Shown in pieces: positions 1-8,617 of a stretch of 56,463 nt of DNA (its first letter is position 1; every line of letters starts with the position of its first letter). The notes beneath the pieces are model-generated. The model made no database searches. It was not told the DNA's origin and saw only the letters and a list, made by a program, of their open reading frames with translations. The DNA lies in the NCBI GenBank assembly GCA_964423865.1, contig CAYRGN010000022.1, forward strand, positions 1 through 56,463, in the 5' to 3' direction. The translations under genes were made by a program, and so were the position numbers. This DNA comes from Leadbetterella sp964423865. GTDB lineage: Bacteria > Bacteroidota > Bacteroidia > Cytophagales > Spirosomataceae.

Positions 1-769
1 CGCCACTGTCTGTTCGAGCGTAGCTCCGAGAACCGAGCCCCCGTAATTCGTAATTTTTAATTCGTAATTGATTCCGTGATTCGTAATTGACATCGTGCCC
101 TTCGTCAGGCTCAGGGTGACGGTGGCATCCGTAAAGGTGAAAGTAACACCGGTGCCGCCACTATCAGTTCGAGCGTAGCTCCGAGAACCGAGCCCCCGTA
201 ATTCGTAATTTTTAATTCGTAATTGATTCCGTGATTCGTAATTGACATCGTGCCCTTCGTCAGGCTCAGGGTGACGGTGGCATCCGTAAAGGTGAAAGTA
301 ACACCGGTGTCGCTACTGTCTGTTCGAGCGTAGTCGAGAACCGAGCCCCTCAGAGCTTTGCTCGCAAACTTCGCACTCTCGTGCTTGTTTGTGCTCGGGG
401 TGCCCCTCGACTGCGCTCGGGGTGACATTAGCAACCAAGGTGACAGTAGCACCGGCGTTCCCATTGTCAGGCTGAGCTTGTCGAAGCCCGCAGATATCGA
501 AGCCCGTAAGTAATGTACCCTTAAAATACTTTGTCAAGCACAAGCGCCCTTCGATCCCTCGACTGCGCTCGGGGTGACATTAGCACCGGTGCCGCCACTG
601 TCTGTTCGAGCGTAGCTCCGAGAACCGAGCCCCCGTAATTCGTAATTGATTCCGTGAATTCGGCAGGCTGCCTGGGCCGGGGCGCGCAGCTGGCCCCGAG
701 CTGTCGAAGCCCGAAGCTGTCGAAGCCACGAGTTACCGAAGTATCGACGGATACGGTACCAAAAACTAT
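1..769. repeat. Composite repeat region with 155-bp tandem duplication
   Basis: No gene is supported here. Positions 12-166 and 167-321 are two copies of a 155-bp unit that differ at only about 4 positions, and a third partial copy starts at 322. Each unit joins a TTCGAGCG...CGAGAACCGAG block, a run of the heptamer CGTAATT (reverse of AATTACG) and a block containing CTTCGTCAGGCTCAGGGTGA. A related block recurs near 604-655. Apparent reading frames across the region translate the repeat itself and are not credible genes. The array may extend left of the window. Confidence 0.85.
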
Positions 770-2461
770 TTACGATTCGCAACTGCTGCAACTCACCAGT
801 TGCGTCACCAGTTCCTTGGAAACACTCTGGCTTCTCTGGTAATAGAGGGTTTTTACACCCAGTTTCCAGGCTTCAATGATCAGGCGGTTCACGTCTTTTA
901 CCGGCACTTCGGCCGGGATATTCAGGTTCAGGCTCTGGGCCTGGTCTACATACCGCTGCCGGATAGACGCCTGCTGTATAATCTCCAGTTGGCTGATCTC
1001 CTTAAAGGTCTTGAATACCGCTTTTTCCTCCCGGCTAAGTTCGTTCAGGTGCTGTACGCTGCCGTTATTCAGCATAATACTTCTCCAGATTTCCTCGTTG
1101 TCCAGGCCCTTTTCCTCCAGCAGGCGGGTCAGGTACTTGTTTTTCCGCATGAAGTTGCCTTTGGCCAGACCGGCTTTGTAATAATTACTGCTGAACGGCT
1201 CTATACCCGGCGAGGTTTGTCCGAGGATAGCCGAAGAAGAAGTAGTAGGCGCTATGGCCATAGTGGTCGTATTTCTGCGGCCGTATCCTTTCAGAATATC
1301 GGGTTCCCCGTAAATCATCGCCAGCTCTTCGCTGGCCTTTTCGGCTTCGTTCCGGATGTGGCTGAAGATTTCGTTGGTAAGCTGTTTCGCTTCCAGGCCT
1401 TCAAAGGGCAGCATACGCCTTTGGAGAAGGGAATGCCAGCCGAGAGCGCCCAGTCCCAGGGCCCGGTGGCGCTTCGCGAAGCGGTTGGCCGAAGCCATAT
1501 AATGGTTGTTTTCGGTTTTCGCGATAAACTCCTGGAGTACCGCATCCAGGAAAAAGATCGCCAGTTTCACCGCCTTCGTATCTTTCCATTCGTCGTACAG
1601 TTCCAGGTTCATGGAAGACAAACAGCAGATAAACGACTCGTCCTCGCTAGACGGCAACATAATCTCGGAGCAGAGGTTGCTCGCGTTGATCCGCATATTC
1701 AGGTCTTTGTACACCTGGGGTTTGTTCCGGTTAATATTGTCGGAAAAGAAAATATAGGGAAGTCCCTTCTGCTGACGGCTTTCCAGCACCTTGGCCCACA
1801 GGCTCCTTTTTTCGGTATCTCCGTCAATCATTTCCTGCATCCAGTAATCCGGTACGCAAACGGCGAAGAAAAGGTTTTGGATGGGGTTTCCGATGTTTTT
1901 GATCTGGAGAAACTCTTCGCAGTCGGGATGGTCGATGTCCAGGTAGGCGGCGAAGGCCCCCCTTCTCACCCCGCCCTGGGAGATGGTGTCCATGGCGGTA
2001 TCGAACAGTTTCATGAAGCTCACGGCTCCACTGCTTTTGCCGTTGTCGGTCACGGCGCTTCCGCGTCCGCGCAGGTCTCCGAAATAGCCCGAAGTACCGC
2101 CGCCGGTTTTGGTTTGCATGATGACTTCCCCCAGTTTGTGGGTGATAGACTCGATGCTGTCAGGCACGTGTACATTAAAGCAGGAAATGGGCAGGCCCCG
2201 TTCGGTTCCCATATTGGCCCAGATGGGAGAGCTCAGGCTCATCCATCCCCTTTCAATCATTTCCCGGAACGGCTCTGTCAGTTCAGGTTTATACAATCTT
2301 TTCGCGGCGGCTGTGCAGATCCGGTTGATTGCCCCTTCCACGGTTTCTCCGTTCAGCAGGTAGCCCCGGTTCAGAATTTGCTCGCTCTCCGGGTTTTTCC
2401 ACCATAAACGCTGGGTTTCTTCTTTTTCTAACGGTTGTTCTGTTAAAAATAATTCCATCAT
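770..2461 (-). CDS. nrdA: Ribonucleoside-diphosphate reductase, alpha (catalytic) subunit
   Basis: This is the large subunit of class I ribonucleotide reductase, which reduces ribonucleoside diphosphates to deoxy forms in the cytoplasm using a radical relayed from NrdB. The 563-residue protein keeps the full catalytic set: C94 (motif PISCFN), N262/C264/E266 (NLCSEIMLP), a Cys at 279/280 (ICCLSSMNL), the tyrosine pair Y540-Y541 (TLYYQRSQS), and a C-terminal redox pair C558/C561 (SCSSCES). It is about 200 residues shorter than the E. coli enzyme. No N-terminal ATP-cone is visible, so dATP overall-activity feedback through that domain is probably absent (inference). It lies 9 bp downstream of nrdB and is presumably co-transcribed. 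Two adjacent Met codons are possible starts; the first is used. Confidence 0.96.
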   Translation of the reverse strand: MMELFLTEQPLEKEETQRLWWKNPESEQILNRGYLLNGETVEGAINRICTAAAKRLYKPELTEPFREMIERGWMSLSSPIWANMGTERGLPISCFNVHVPDSIESITHKLGEVIMQTKTGGGTSGYFGDLRGRGSAVTDNGKSSGAVSFMKLFDTAMDTISQGGVRRGAFAAYLDIDHPDCEEFLQIKNIGNPIQNLFFAVCVPDYWMQEMIDGDTEKRSLWAKVLESRQQKGLPYIFFSDNINRNKPQVYKDLNMRINASNLCSEIMLPSSEDESFICCLSSMNLELYDEWKDTKAVKLAIFFLDAVLQEFIAKTENNHYMASANRFAKRHRALGLGALGWHSLLQRRMLPFEGLEAKQLTNEIFSHIRNEAEKASEELAMIYGEPDILKGYGRRNTTTMAIAPTTSSSAILGQTSPGIEPFSSNYYKAGLAKGNFMRKNKYLTRLLEEKGLDNEEIWRSIMLNNGSVQHLNELSREEKAVFKTFKEISQLEIIQQASIRQRYVDQAQSLNLNIPAEVPVKDVNRLIIEAWKLGVKTLYYQRSQSVSKELVTQLVSCSSCES

Positions 2462-2470
2462 GTCTGTGTT

Positions 2471-3445
2471 TTAGAATAAATCGTCTGCGGTAATACTTTT
2501 ATCGTGTTTGGTATAATCTACGGGGCGTTTTGCAAAGAAATCATCCATGGTGTTCGCAAAAACCTCCTCTTCAAACCAGCTCACGGGCTGGTATTCGGCG
2601 TGCGATACGTTAAACAGGGTGCCGAACCCGATCTGTTTCATGCTTTCATCAATGCGGAACTTCATAAAATTGAGCAGATCATGTTTGTTGATAATGGAGA
2701 GATCTCCTTCCGAAAAGATCCAGTCGAGGATGCGGCTCTCCACCTCAATAGATTCCCGCACGGTGGAGTGAATCAGGGCTACGGTCTCTTCGTCAAAAAA
2801 ATCGGGGAACTCCTCCCGAATGGTATTGATAATATAAATCCCTCCGTTGGCGTGAATCTGCTCGTCGATAGACGTCCAGGCAATGATATTGCTCACGTTT
2901 TTCATGTATCCCTTGAAACGGGTGAACGACAGGATAATGGCAAACTGGCTGAAAAGCGATACGTTTTCGATCAGGATGGTGAACAGGATCAGGGAAATCA
3001 CATATTTCTTACGGTCTTCCGAACGGGTGTTGGCCAGTACCCCCGATAGGTATTCCACCCGCTCCCTGATCACCGGCACCTCCATCAGATGCTGAAAATC
3101 GTTATTATAGCCCAGCACCTCCAGCAGGCGGGAATAGGCCTCCGAATGACGGAACTCGCATTCGGCAAACGTACTGCCCAGGCCGTTGAATTCCGGCTTG
3201 GGAAAATTCTGGTAGAGATTTCCCCAAAACGATTTGACCGCCACTTCAATCTGGGCAATGGCCAGGAGGCTGTGCTTAATCGCGGTTCTTTCGGCCCGGT
3301 CAAGGTTGGCGTGGAAATCCTGCACATCGGCCGTGAAATCTACTTCACTGTGTACCCAGTAGGCCTTGTTAATGGCTTCCGTGAATTTAAGAATCTCGGG
3401 ATATTCGAAGGGTTTATAATTCACCCGCTTGTCAAAAATGCTCAT
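2471..3445 (-). CDS. nrdB: Ribonucleoside-diphosphate reductase, beta (radical) subunit
   Basis: This is the small subunit of class I ribonucleotide reductase. It holds the di-metal site and the stable tyrosyl radical that starts catalysis in NrdA. By comparison with E. coli R2, the block E97-x-x-H100-x-x-x-Y104 (EFRHSEAY) carries two metal ligands and the radical tyrosine; IENVSLFSQF and DEQIH supply later ligands. The C-terminus ITADDLF is the expected docking tail for the alpha subunit. I chose the ATG at 3445, starting MSIFDKRVNY, giving 324 residues; in-frame codons further upstream encode a run unlike the family. First gene of the nrdB-nrdA operon. Confidence 0.95.
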   Translation of the reverse strand: MSIFDKRVNYKPFEYPEILKFTEAINKAYWVHSEVDFTADVQDFHANLDRAERTAIKHSLLAIAQIEVAVKSFWGNLYQNFPKPEFNGLGSTFAECEFRHSEAYSRLLEVLGYNNDFQHLMEVPVIRERVEYLSGVLANTRSEDRKKYVISLILFTILIENVSLFSQFAIILSFTRFKGYMKNVSNIIAWTSIDEQIHANGGIYIINTIREEFPDFFDEETVALIHSTVRESIEVESRILDWIFSEGDLSIINKHDLLNFMKFRIDESMKQIGFGTLFNVSHAEYQPVSWFEEEVFANTMDDFFAKRPVDYTKHDKSITADDLF

Positions 3446-3516
3446 GTGTTGTTGCTGTTTTTGGATGATCTGTTTAAGCTCTTTTAAGGGAACAACGGCG
3501 GAGATAATCTCCAAGA

Positions 3517-3524
3517 CAAATATA
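3517..3524 (-). promoter_or_regulatory. Putative -7 box for nrdB-nrdA
   Basis: CAAATATA on the plus strand reads TATATTTG on the minus strand, matching the Bacteroidota consensus TAnnTTTG. It lies about 70 bases upstream of the nrdB start. No TTG at the expected -33 distance is visible. A short hairpin, GGAGATAATCTCC at 3500-3512, would fall in the leader. Confidence 0.5.
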
Positions 3525-3751
3525 GGATTAAAATGAACTCTAAAAAAATTAAACTTAAAAAGTTTCAATTTTTATGTTATAATAAATTGATAATCAGATA
3601 ATTAAAATTTTTAATAAACCAAAAAGTTAACAAAAAAATTTAATACTTGAATTTTTCCTTCTTAAATAGTAATTTTTTAAGAGAAACTTCAGGCGTTACA
3701 GTACCTGAAATACTGGATCAAAAACGGCATTTTTTTGCGTGGCTGGGAAAA

Positions 3752-3777
3752 TAAAAAAGCGGGGAACAGACCCCGCT
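3752..3777 (-). terminator. Intrinsic terminator downstream of gyrB
   Basis: Read on the minus strand, stem AGCGGGG, a six-base loop and CCCCGCT are followed by TTTTTTATTTT. It sits about 240 bases beyond the gyrB stop, past the repeat block, and separates gyrB from the nrdB promoter. Confidence 0.75.
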
Positions 3778-3796
3778 CCTAAGTACGTTTTTTATA

Positions 3797-4018
3797 AATT
3801 ACGAATTACGAATTACGAATTAAAAATTACGAATTACGGGGGCTCGGTTCTCGACTGCGCTCGCAAACTTCGCACTCTCATGTTTGTTTGTGCTCAGTTC
3901 TCGACTGTGCTCGAACTGACATTGGCAGTCGCCCTTGTCACCCCGAGCGAAGTCGAGGGGCACTCACTACTCACTACTCAGCACTCCCTACTTGGCACTC
4001 GCTACTCAGCACTCCCTA
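3797..4018. repeat. Heptamer repeats AATTACG and CTCACTA/CTCCCTA with a composite block
   Basis: Positions 3797-3838 hold six in-phase heptamers (AATTACG x3, AATTAAA, AATTACG x2). A GGGGCTCGGTTCTCGACTG block and a CACCCCGAGCGAAGTCGAG block follow. Positions 3963-4018 hold eight in-phase heptamers of the CTCCCTA type. The last one contains the complement of the gyrB stop codon. The remainder of the 3446-4015 gap is AT-rich promoter sequence for nrdB; no gene is seen. Confidence 0.9.
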
Positions 4019-5959
4019 CGCATCCACATTGGCGTACTTCGCATTCTTCTCGATAAACTCACGCCGGGGCGGCACTTCGTCGCCCATCAGCATGGAAAAT
4101 AACATATCTGCTTCTACGGCCGACTCAATAGTGACCTGCTTCAGTGTCCGGTTAACCGGGTTCATGGTGGTTTCCCAAAGCTGTTCGGGGTTCATTTCTC
4201 CGAGGCCTTTGTAACGTTGTACCCCCACACTGTCTTCCTTACCGGCACCGGCCAGGCGTTTGACCGCCGCGTACCGTTGTTCCTCGGTCCAGGCATAGAC
4301 CTCGTCTTTCCCTTTTTTCACCAGGTACAGAGGAGGCTGAGCGATGTACAAGTAACCCCGCTCTACAATTTCCCGCATAAACCGGTAGAAGAAAGTAAGA
4401 ATCAGGGTTCGGATGTGGCTTCCGTCAATATCGGCATCCGTCATGATGATGATCTTGTGGTAACGCAGCTTGTCAAGGTTCAGCGCTCTTTCGTCTCCTT
4501 CCTTCCCGATCTGTACCCCCAGGGCAGTAAAAATATTCTTGATTTCGTCGTTTTCGTAGATCCGGTATTCCTGGGCTTTCTCCACATTCAGAATTTTCCC
4601 TCTCAGGGGAAGAATGGCCTGGAAATTCCGGTCGCGGCCTTGTTTGGCCGATCCCCCGGCCGAGTCTCCCTCCACCAGGTACACCTCGCACAGGGCGGGG
4701 TCAGATTCCGAGCAGTCGGCCAGCTTGCCGGGCAGCCCGGAGCCTATCAATACGTTTTTCCGCTGTACCATTTCCCGGGCCTTTTTCGCTGCGATACGCG
4801 CCCTGGCCGCCAGAATCACCTTGTCTACAATGGTTTTGGCGTCTTTCGGGTTTTCTTCGAGGTAGTTCTCCAGCATTTCCTGCACACAGCCGCTTACCGC
4901 CGCCGTTACCTCGGAGTTGCCCAGCTTCGACTTGGTCTGTCCTTCAAACTGGGGTTCGGCCACTTTCACCGAAATCACGGCGGTAAGCCCTTCCCGAAAG
5001 TCGTCTCCCGCAATCTCAATCTTCTCCTTGGCCAGTAAACCCGATTTCTCCGCATACGCTTTCAGGGTACGGGTCAGCGCCATCCGGAAACCGGATACGT
5101 GGGTACCGCCTTCCGGCGTATTGATATTGTTCACAAAGGAAGATACGTTTTCGGAATAGGAGGTATTGTAGATCATGGATACCTCCACCGGAACGCCGTC
5201 TCTCTGTCCTTCCATATACATGGGCGTAGTAATCAGCCTCTCCCGGCTTTTGTCCAGGTATTCCACGAATTCAATCAGTCCGCCGTCCGAGTGAAATTCC
5301 TCGTATTTTGGATTTCCTTCTTCGTCTATCTCCCTTTTGTCGGTCAGGGTCAGGGTAATTCCCTTGTTCAGGAAAGACAATTCCCGTAGCCGGTTGGCCA
5401 CCGTCTCGTATTTGTATTCCGTCACCTGGAAGATCGAATCGTCCGGCTTGAAATGGATGATGGTGCCCCGGTCTTCCGTTACCCCGATTTCCCGGGTAGG
5501 GTAGAGGGGTTTCCCGATAGAAAACTCCTGTTCGAAGATCTTGCCTTCCCGGTGTACTTCCGCTCTCAGGTGCGAAGAAAGGGCGTTCACACAGGAAACC
5601 CCCACGCCGTGAAGTCCGCCGGAAACCTTGTACGTGTCTTTATCGAATTTTCCACCCGCATGCAGTACCGTCAATACTACTTCCAGGGCAGATTTTTGCT
5701 CTTTTTCATGCCAGCCGGTCGGAATCCCGCGGCCGTTATCTTTTACGGTGATGGAGTTGTCTTCGTTGATGGTGGTTTCGATCCGGTCGCAATACCCCGC
5801 CATAGCCTCGTCGATAGAGTTGTCTACCACTTCCCAGATGAGGTGATGAAGCCCTTTAAACCCGATATCCCCGATATACATGGCCGGCCGTTTCCGTACC
5901 GCTTCCAGTCCTTCCAGTACCTGTATATTACTTGCTGAATAATCTTTGTTCTCGCTCAT
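4016..5959 (-). CDS. gyrB: DNA gyrase subunit B
   Basis: GyrB is the ATPase half of the GyrA2B2 type II topoisomerase that introduces negative supercoils. The 647-residue product has the GHKL ATPase at the N-terminus (EVVDNSIDEA near 43-52, DNGRGIP near 74-80, GGLHGVGVSCVNALS), a transducer domain, and a C-terminal TOPRIM region with EGDSAGGSAKQGRDR, PLRGKILNVEKA and DADIDGSHI. The length is typical of Bacteroidota GyrB. It could be confused with ParE, but the TOPRIM motifs and length favour GyrB. The ATG at 5959 (MSENKDYSAS) is preferred over a longer reading to 5995 because it begins at the conserved region. The stop codon lies inside a heptamer repeat. Confidence 0.94.
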   Translation of the reverse strand: MSENKDYSASNIQVLEGLEAVRKRPAMYIGDIGFKGLHHLIWEVVDNSIDEAMAGYCDRIETTINEDNSITVKDNGRGIPTGWHEKEQKSALEVVLTVLHAGGKFDKDTYKVSGGLHGVGVSCVNALSSHLRAEVHREGKIFEQEFSIGKPLYPTREIGVTEDRGTIIHFKPDDSIFQVTEYKYETVANRLRELSFLNKGITLTLTDKREIDEEGNPKYEEFHSDGGLIEFVEYLDKSRERLITTPMYMEGQRDGVPVEVSMIYNTSYSENVSSFVNNINTPEGGTHVSGFRMALTRTLKAYAEKSGLLAKEKIEIAGDDFREGLTAVISVKVAEPQFEGQTKSKLGNSEVTAAVSGCVQEMLENYLEENPKDAKTIVDKVILAARARIAAKKAREMVQRKNVLIGSGLPGKLADCSESDPALCEVYLVEGDSAGGSAKQGRDRNFQAILPLRGKILNVEKAQEYRIYENDEIKNIFTALGVQIGKEGDERALNLDKLRYHKIIIMTDADIDGSHIRTLILTFFYRFMREIVERGYLYIAQPPLYLVKKGKDEVYAWTEEQRYAAVKRLAGAGKEDSVGVQRYKGLGEMNPEQLWETTMNPVNRTLKQVTIESAVEADMLFSMLMGDEVPPRREFIEKNAKYANVDA

Positions 5960-6033
5960 AAGTTGTTTTTGATCCGTTTTTACCTTCCTACCCAAGGCGG
6001 AAGATGGATACGTTAAGTGCTATGAAAAATCTA

Positions 6034-6065
6034 ACAAAGATAAGGGATTTTGGCCACTTTATCAA
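6034..6065 (-). promoter_or_regulatory. Promoter of gyrB
   Basis: On the minus strand TTG (6065-6063), a 21-base spacer and TATCTTTG (6041-6034) match the Bacteroidota housekeeping promoter (TTG, 17-23 bases, TAnnTTTG). It lies 75 bases upstream of the gyrB ATG. Confidence 0.7.
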
Positions 6066-6104
6066 CGGTTTTTTCGGGCGCCTCTGCTTTTTATTCACGG
6101 AAAC

Positions 6105-6779
6105 TTGAAAAGCTGCGGAAATTGCTTTACAATTGCATATAACCGAACCCGAGCCAGGATTGTGAAACTTCTTCTCCCCCTTTTTTTGCTGTTCCAGTCG
6201 GCTGATCGTGAGATTACTGGCCAGTGGGACCTGTGGATACCGGGCGCAGTGGTCTACCTTGAAAAAGACCGTGACCTGTACCGCACCTATTCGCCCGGTG
6301 CCCCCATGAATAAACTGAGTATCGCCGCAGACGGAACCTATACCTGGGGCATCACCAAAGGTAAACTCAGGAAGGTGACGCCCTGGTACCAACAGGAAGG
6401 TGTGACGTACTATTCGCTGCACGATGATAAGAATAACACGTACGACTTCTGGTATAAGAAGGCCACAGATGAACTGATTTTCCTGTTTGGTGAGGTGGGA
6501 GGGCATGCAGCTACTGCCAGCCGTACAGGTAAAATTTTGACCCCTAAAGCAGACACCGTGCCGGAGAAAGGCGTTCTACCCGGTGTGCAGACCGGGCAGA
6601 TAAAGCAAATACCCGCAGCTTTTAAAAGGGGCGAGCGGGTAGAGATCTACTGGAGCGGTCAGTGGTACAAAGGTTCCATTCTGGCCGTGAGAAACAAGGA
6701 ATACAAAGTGAATTACGAAGGCTGGGGGACCTTGTATGACGAATGGGTAAGCCCTGACCGTCTCCGCAAGGTCAAATAG
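6105..6779 (+). CDS. Secreted protein with C-terminal Tudor/chromo-barrel-like domain
   Basis: Function unknown. The last 50 or so residues (about 172-222) form a compact module: ERVEIYWSGQWYKGSIL, then YKVNYEGWGTLYDEWV and DRLRKV. This resembles the Tudor-knot or chromo-barrel fold found in eukaryotic chromatin proteins and scattered in bacterial secreted proteins. The middle (about 35-140) is rich in Trp and Tyr, suggesting a beta-rich extracytoplasmic domain. The ATG at 6105 is kept as the outer limit. A GTG at 6162 would give a cleaner signal peptide (VKLLLPLFLLFQSA) and may be the true start. The gene runs toward parB with only 12 bases between the stops. Confidence 0.6.
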   Translation: MKSCGNCFTIAYNRTRARIVKLLLPLFLLFQSADREITGQWDLWIPGAVVYLEKDRDLYRTYSPGAPMNKLSIAADGTYTWGITKGKLRKVTPWYQQEGVTYYSLHDDKNNTYDFWYKKATDELIFLFGEVGGHAATASRTGKILTPKADTVPEKGVLPGVQTGQIKQIPAAFKRGERVEIYWSGQWYKGSILAVRNKEYKVNYEGWGTLYDEWVSPDRLRKVK

Positions 6780-6791
6780 GCCTGCCTCCGG

Positions 6792-7646
6792 TCAGTTCAG
6801 CTTTTCGAGGATGGCGTCCAGCTCTTCTGGTCCTGAAAACTTAATGGTCACCTGTCCTTTGTGGATATCCTGAACCCTGATCTTAAAAGGAACGGTCGTC
6901 TTTCCTTTCAGCGTCATTTCTTCGATACGCATATCTTCCCGGTGCATTTCCAGTTCATCAGCTTCTGCTTCAAACGCATTCCCCTTCTTCACCAGGGCTT
7001 CTACCTCCCTGGCGCTGAGGTTATCTTCCAGGATTTTCTGGTAAATATCCATTTGCAGAGCCGGATCATTGACAGGAATCAGGGGCCTTACCTGGCCTAC
7101 GGTCACCACACCCAGAATCAGCCCCGTCTGTATGTCGGCAGGCAGGTTCAGCAGGCGCAGGTAGTTGGTTATATTGGAGCGGCTTTTCCCGATTCGGTTG
7201 CCCAGGTCTTCCTGGCGGAAGCCCAGTTCTTCCATCATCCTGCGGTACGACAAGGCAATTTCTATGGGGTTGAGGTTTTCCCGCTGTATATTTTCAATCA
7301 GCGCCATTTCCAGGGAACGCTGGTCGTCTACTTCCCGGATATAGGCCGGTATTTTTTCCAGTCCCGCCATTTTAGAGGCCCGGTAGCGTCTTTCCCCCGA
7401 AATGATCTCAAATTGGCCACCCGGGGTTTCCCGCACGGTAATCGGCTGTATCAGTCCCTGGAGCAGAATGGAGTCGGCCAGCTCTTTCAGGGCCGCCTCA
7501 TCAAACGCTTTCCGGGGTTGCGCCCCCCCGGCTACAATTTTATCGGTTTCAATTTCCCGAACCCCCGAAAAGGCGGCCACCTTGCGTTTAACCACCAGGT
7601 CGGAGTCGCCCAAAAGAGAGTTTAGTCCTTTGCCTTTATTTTCCAT
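6792..7646 (-). CDS. parB: Chromosome-partitioning protein ParB
   Basis: ParB/Spo0J proteins bind parS, load as CTP-dependent clamps and spread along DNA; with ParA they segregate the chromosome origin. The 284-residue protein shows the N-terminal ParB/sulfiredoxin-type domain with AQPRKAFD, ISGERRYRAS and LIENIQRENLNPIE, then a helix-turn-helix region (QEDLGNRIGKSRSNITNYLR) and a C-terminal dimerisation region. It overlaps parA by 11 bp, so the two are translationally coupled. No parS site was recognised in the window. Confidence 0.94.
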   Translation of the reverse strand: MENKGKGLNSLLGDSDLVVKRKVAAFSGVREIETDKIVAGGAQPRKAFDEAALKELADSILLQGLIQPITVRETPGGQFEIISGERRYRASKMAGLEKIPAYIREVDDQRSLEMALIENIQRENLNPIEIALSYRRMMEELGFRQEDLGNRIGKSRSNITNYLRLLNLPADIQTGLILGVVTVGQVRPLIPVNDPALQMDIYQKILEDNLSAREVEALVKKGNAFEAEADELEMHREDMRIEEMTLKGKTTVPFKIRVQDIHKGQVTIKFSGPEELDAILEKLN

Positions 7647-8454
7647 CTTTAATTTCCGGAAGATTATTTCTCGTTAGAAGCTCTTTAGCGAGGTCAATAT
7701 AACTCTTGGCGCCCTTATTTTCAAGGTAGGAGATGTCAAACTCCCCGTCTTCCGAAAACATCAGGAGGGCGGGAACGCCGTAGCTGGGCGCTTCGGCCAG
7801 TTTCACATTCCGTGGTACCAGGGTTTGGAAGCAGATGGGCCCAAAGTGCTGGCGTACGTCGTCTACCACCATTTTGGAAAGGTTGGTACGGCCGTCGTAC
7901 ATGGTCAGCACATACCCTTCCATGGCCAGTTCGGGGTTCAGGCGTTTTTTAATAATCTCTATGGTATTCTGTAGCTTGGCGATGCCTTCCAGGGCGAAAT
8001 ATTCGCATTGTACCGGAATCAGGACCGCGTCAGAAGCAACGATGGAGTTCACTACCATCAGCCCCAGGGAAGGAGAACAGTCAATAAAAATAAAGTCGTA
8101 ATCTTCTTTCAGTTCCGTGATGATCTCTTTCAGGATGTACTCGCGGGCCACCTGGTTGACAATCTCCAGTTCAAATCCGGCCAGGTCTATATGGCTGGAA
8201 ATGAGGTCGAGGTTCGGGATCTGGGTTTTGACGATGCACTCTTTCACCGGCGACTGGCCCACCAGGGCGGTATAGATGTTATGAGGCTGTTCTTTGCTGT
8301 CAATACCAATGCCCGACCCCGCATTAGCCTGGGGGTCTGTATCGATCAGCAAGATCTTATAATCCAAAACCGCCAGGCTGGCCGACAGGTTGATTGCCGT
8401 GGTGGTTTTTCCCACACCGCCTTTCTGGTTGACAATAGAAATTATTTTACCCAT
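7636..8454 (-). CDS. parA: Chromosome-partitioning ATPase ParA/Soj
   Basis: This deviant Walker-type ATPase acts with ParB; it binds DNA nonspecifically in the ATP state and is released by ParB-stimulated hydrolysis. From the ATG at 8454 (MGKIISIVNQ) the 272-residue product has the deviant P-loop KGGVGKTTTA at 11-20, the DTDPQAN motif, and FIDCSPSLG. A reading ten residues longer is possible, but the family starts at this Met. The 3' end overlaps parB by 11 bp. A TATCTTTG box (minus strand, 8489-8482) lies about 30 bases upstream as a likely -7 element. Confidence 0.94.
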   Translation of the reverse strand: MGKIISIVNQKGGVGKTTTAINLSASLAVLDYKILLIDTDPQANAGSGIGIDSKEQPHNIYTALVGQSPVKECIVKTQIPNLDLISSHIDLAGFELEIVNQVAREYILKEIITELKEDYDFIFIDCSPSLGLMVVNSIVASDAVLIPVQCEYFALEGIAKLQNTIEIIKKRLNPELAMEGYVLTMYDGRTNLSKMVVDDVRQHFGPICFQTLVPRNVKLAEAPSYGVPALLMFSEDGEFDISYLENKGAKSYIDLAKELLTRNNLPEIKDGK

Positions 8455-8481
8455 AGGGAATGTATGTTTTAAAAAGGAGAA

Positions 8482-8489
8482 CAAAGATA
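8482..8489 (-). promoter_or_regulatory. Putative -7 box for parA-parB
   Basis: CAAAGATA on the plus strand is TATCTTTG on the minus strand, an exact TAnnTTTG match close to the parA start. No clear -33 TTG is seen. Confidence 0.5.
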
Positions 8490-8617
8490 AACAATAAAAA
8501 AAGACGCGCGACGAGATTGTCGATAACTAAGGGTATTGTGGAAAAAATTCAGAACGTTCTCCGTTAATTTAACGGGTGTCATGAGGTAGGAAATCACAAA
8601 GCATGTATTTTTACGGG

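Noticed and set aside
111..464. Minus-strand reading frame of 117 codons at the left edge
   Set aside because: It translates the tandem repeat (runs like NYELKITNYGG) and has no gene-like features; such frames recur wherever the heptamer repeats occur.
800..2407. Long plus-strand reading frame opposite nrdA
   Set aside because: It is the complement of a clearly recognised gene with conserved active-site residues; the opposite-strand protein has no recognisable motif.
3510..3530. NrdR-box-like sequence upstream of nrdB
   Set aside because: Only a loose match to ACACnATATnTnGT; it coincides with the -7 promoter box and there is no second box at the expected spacing.
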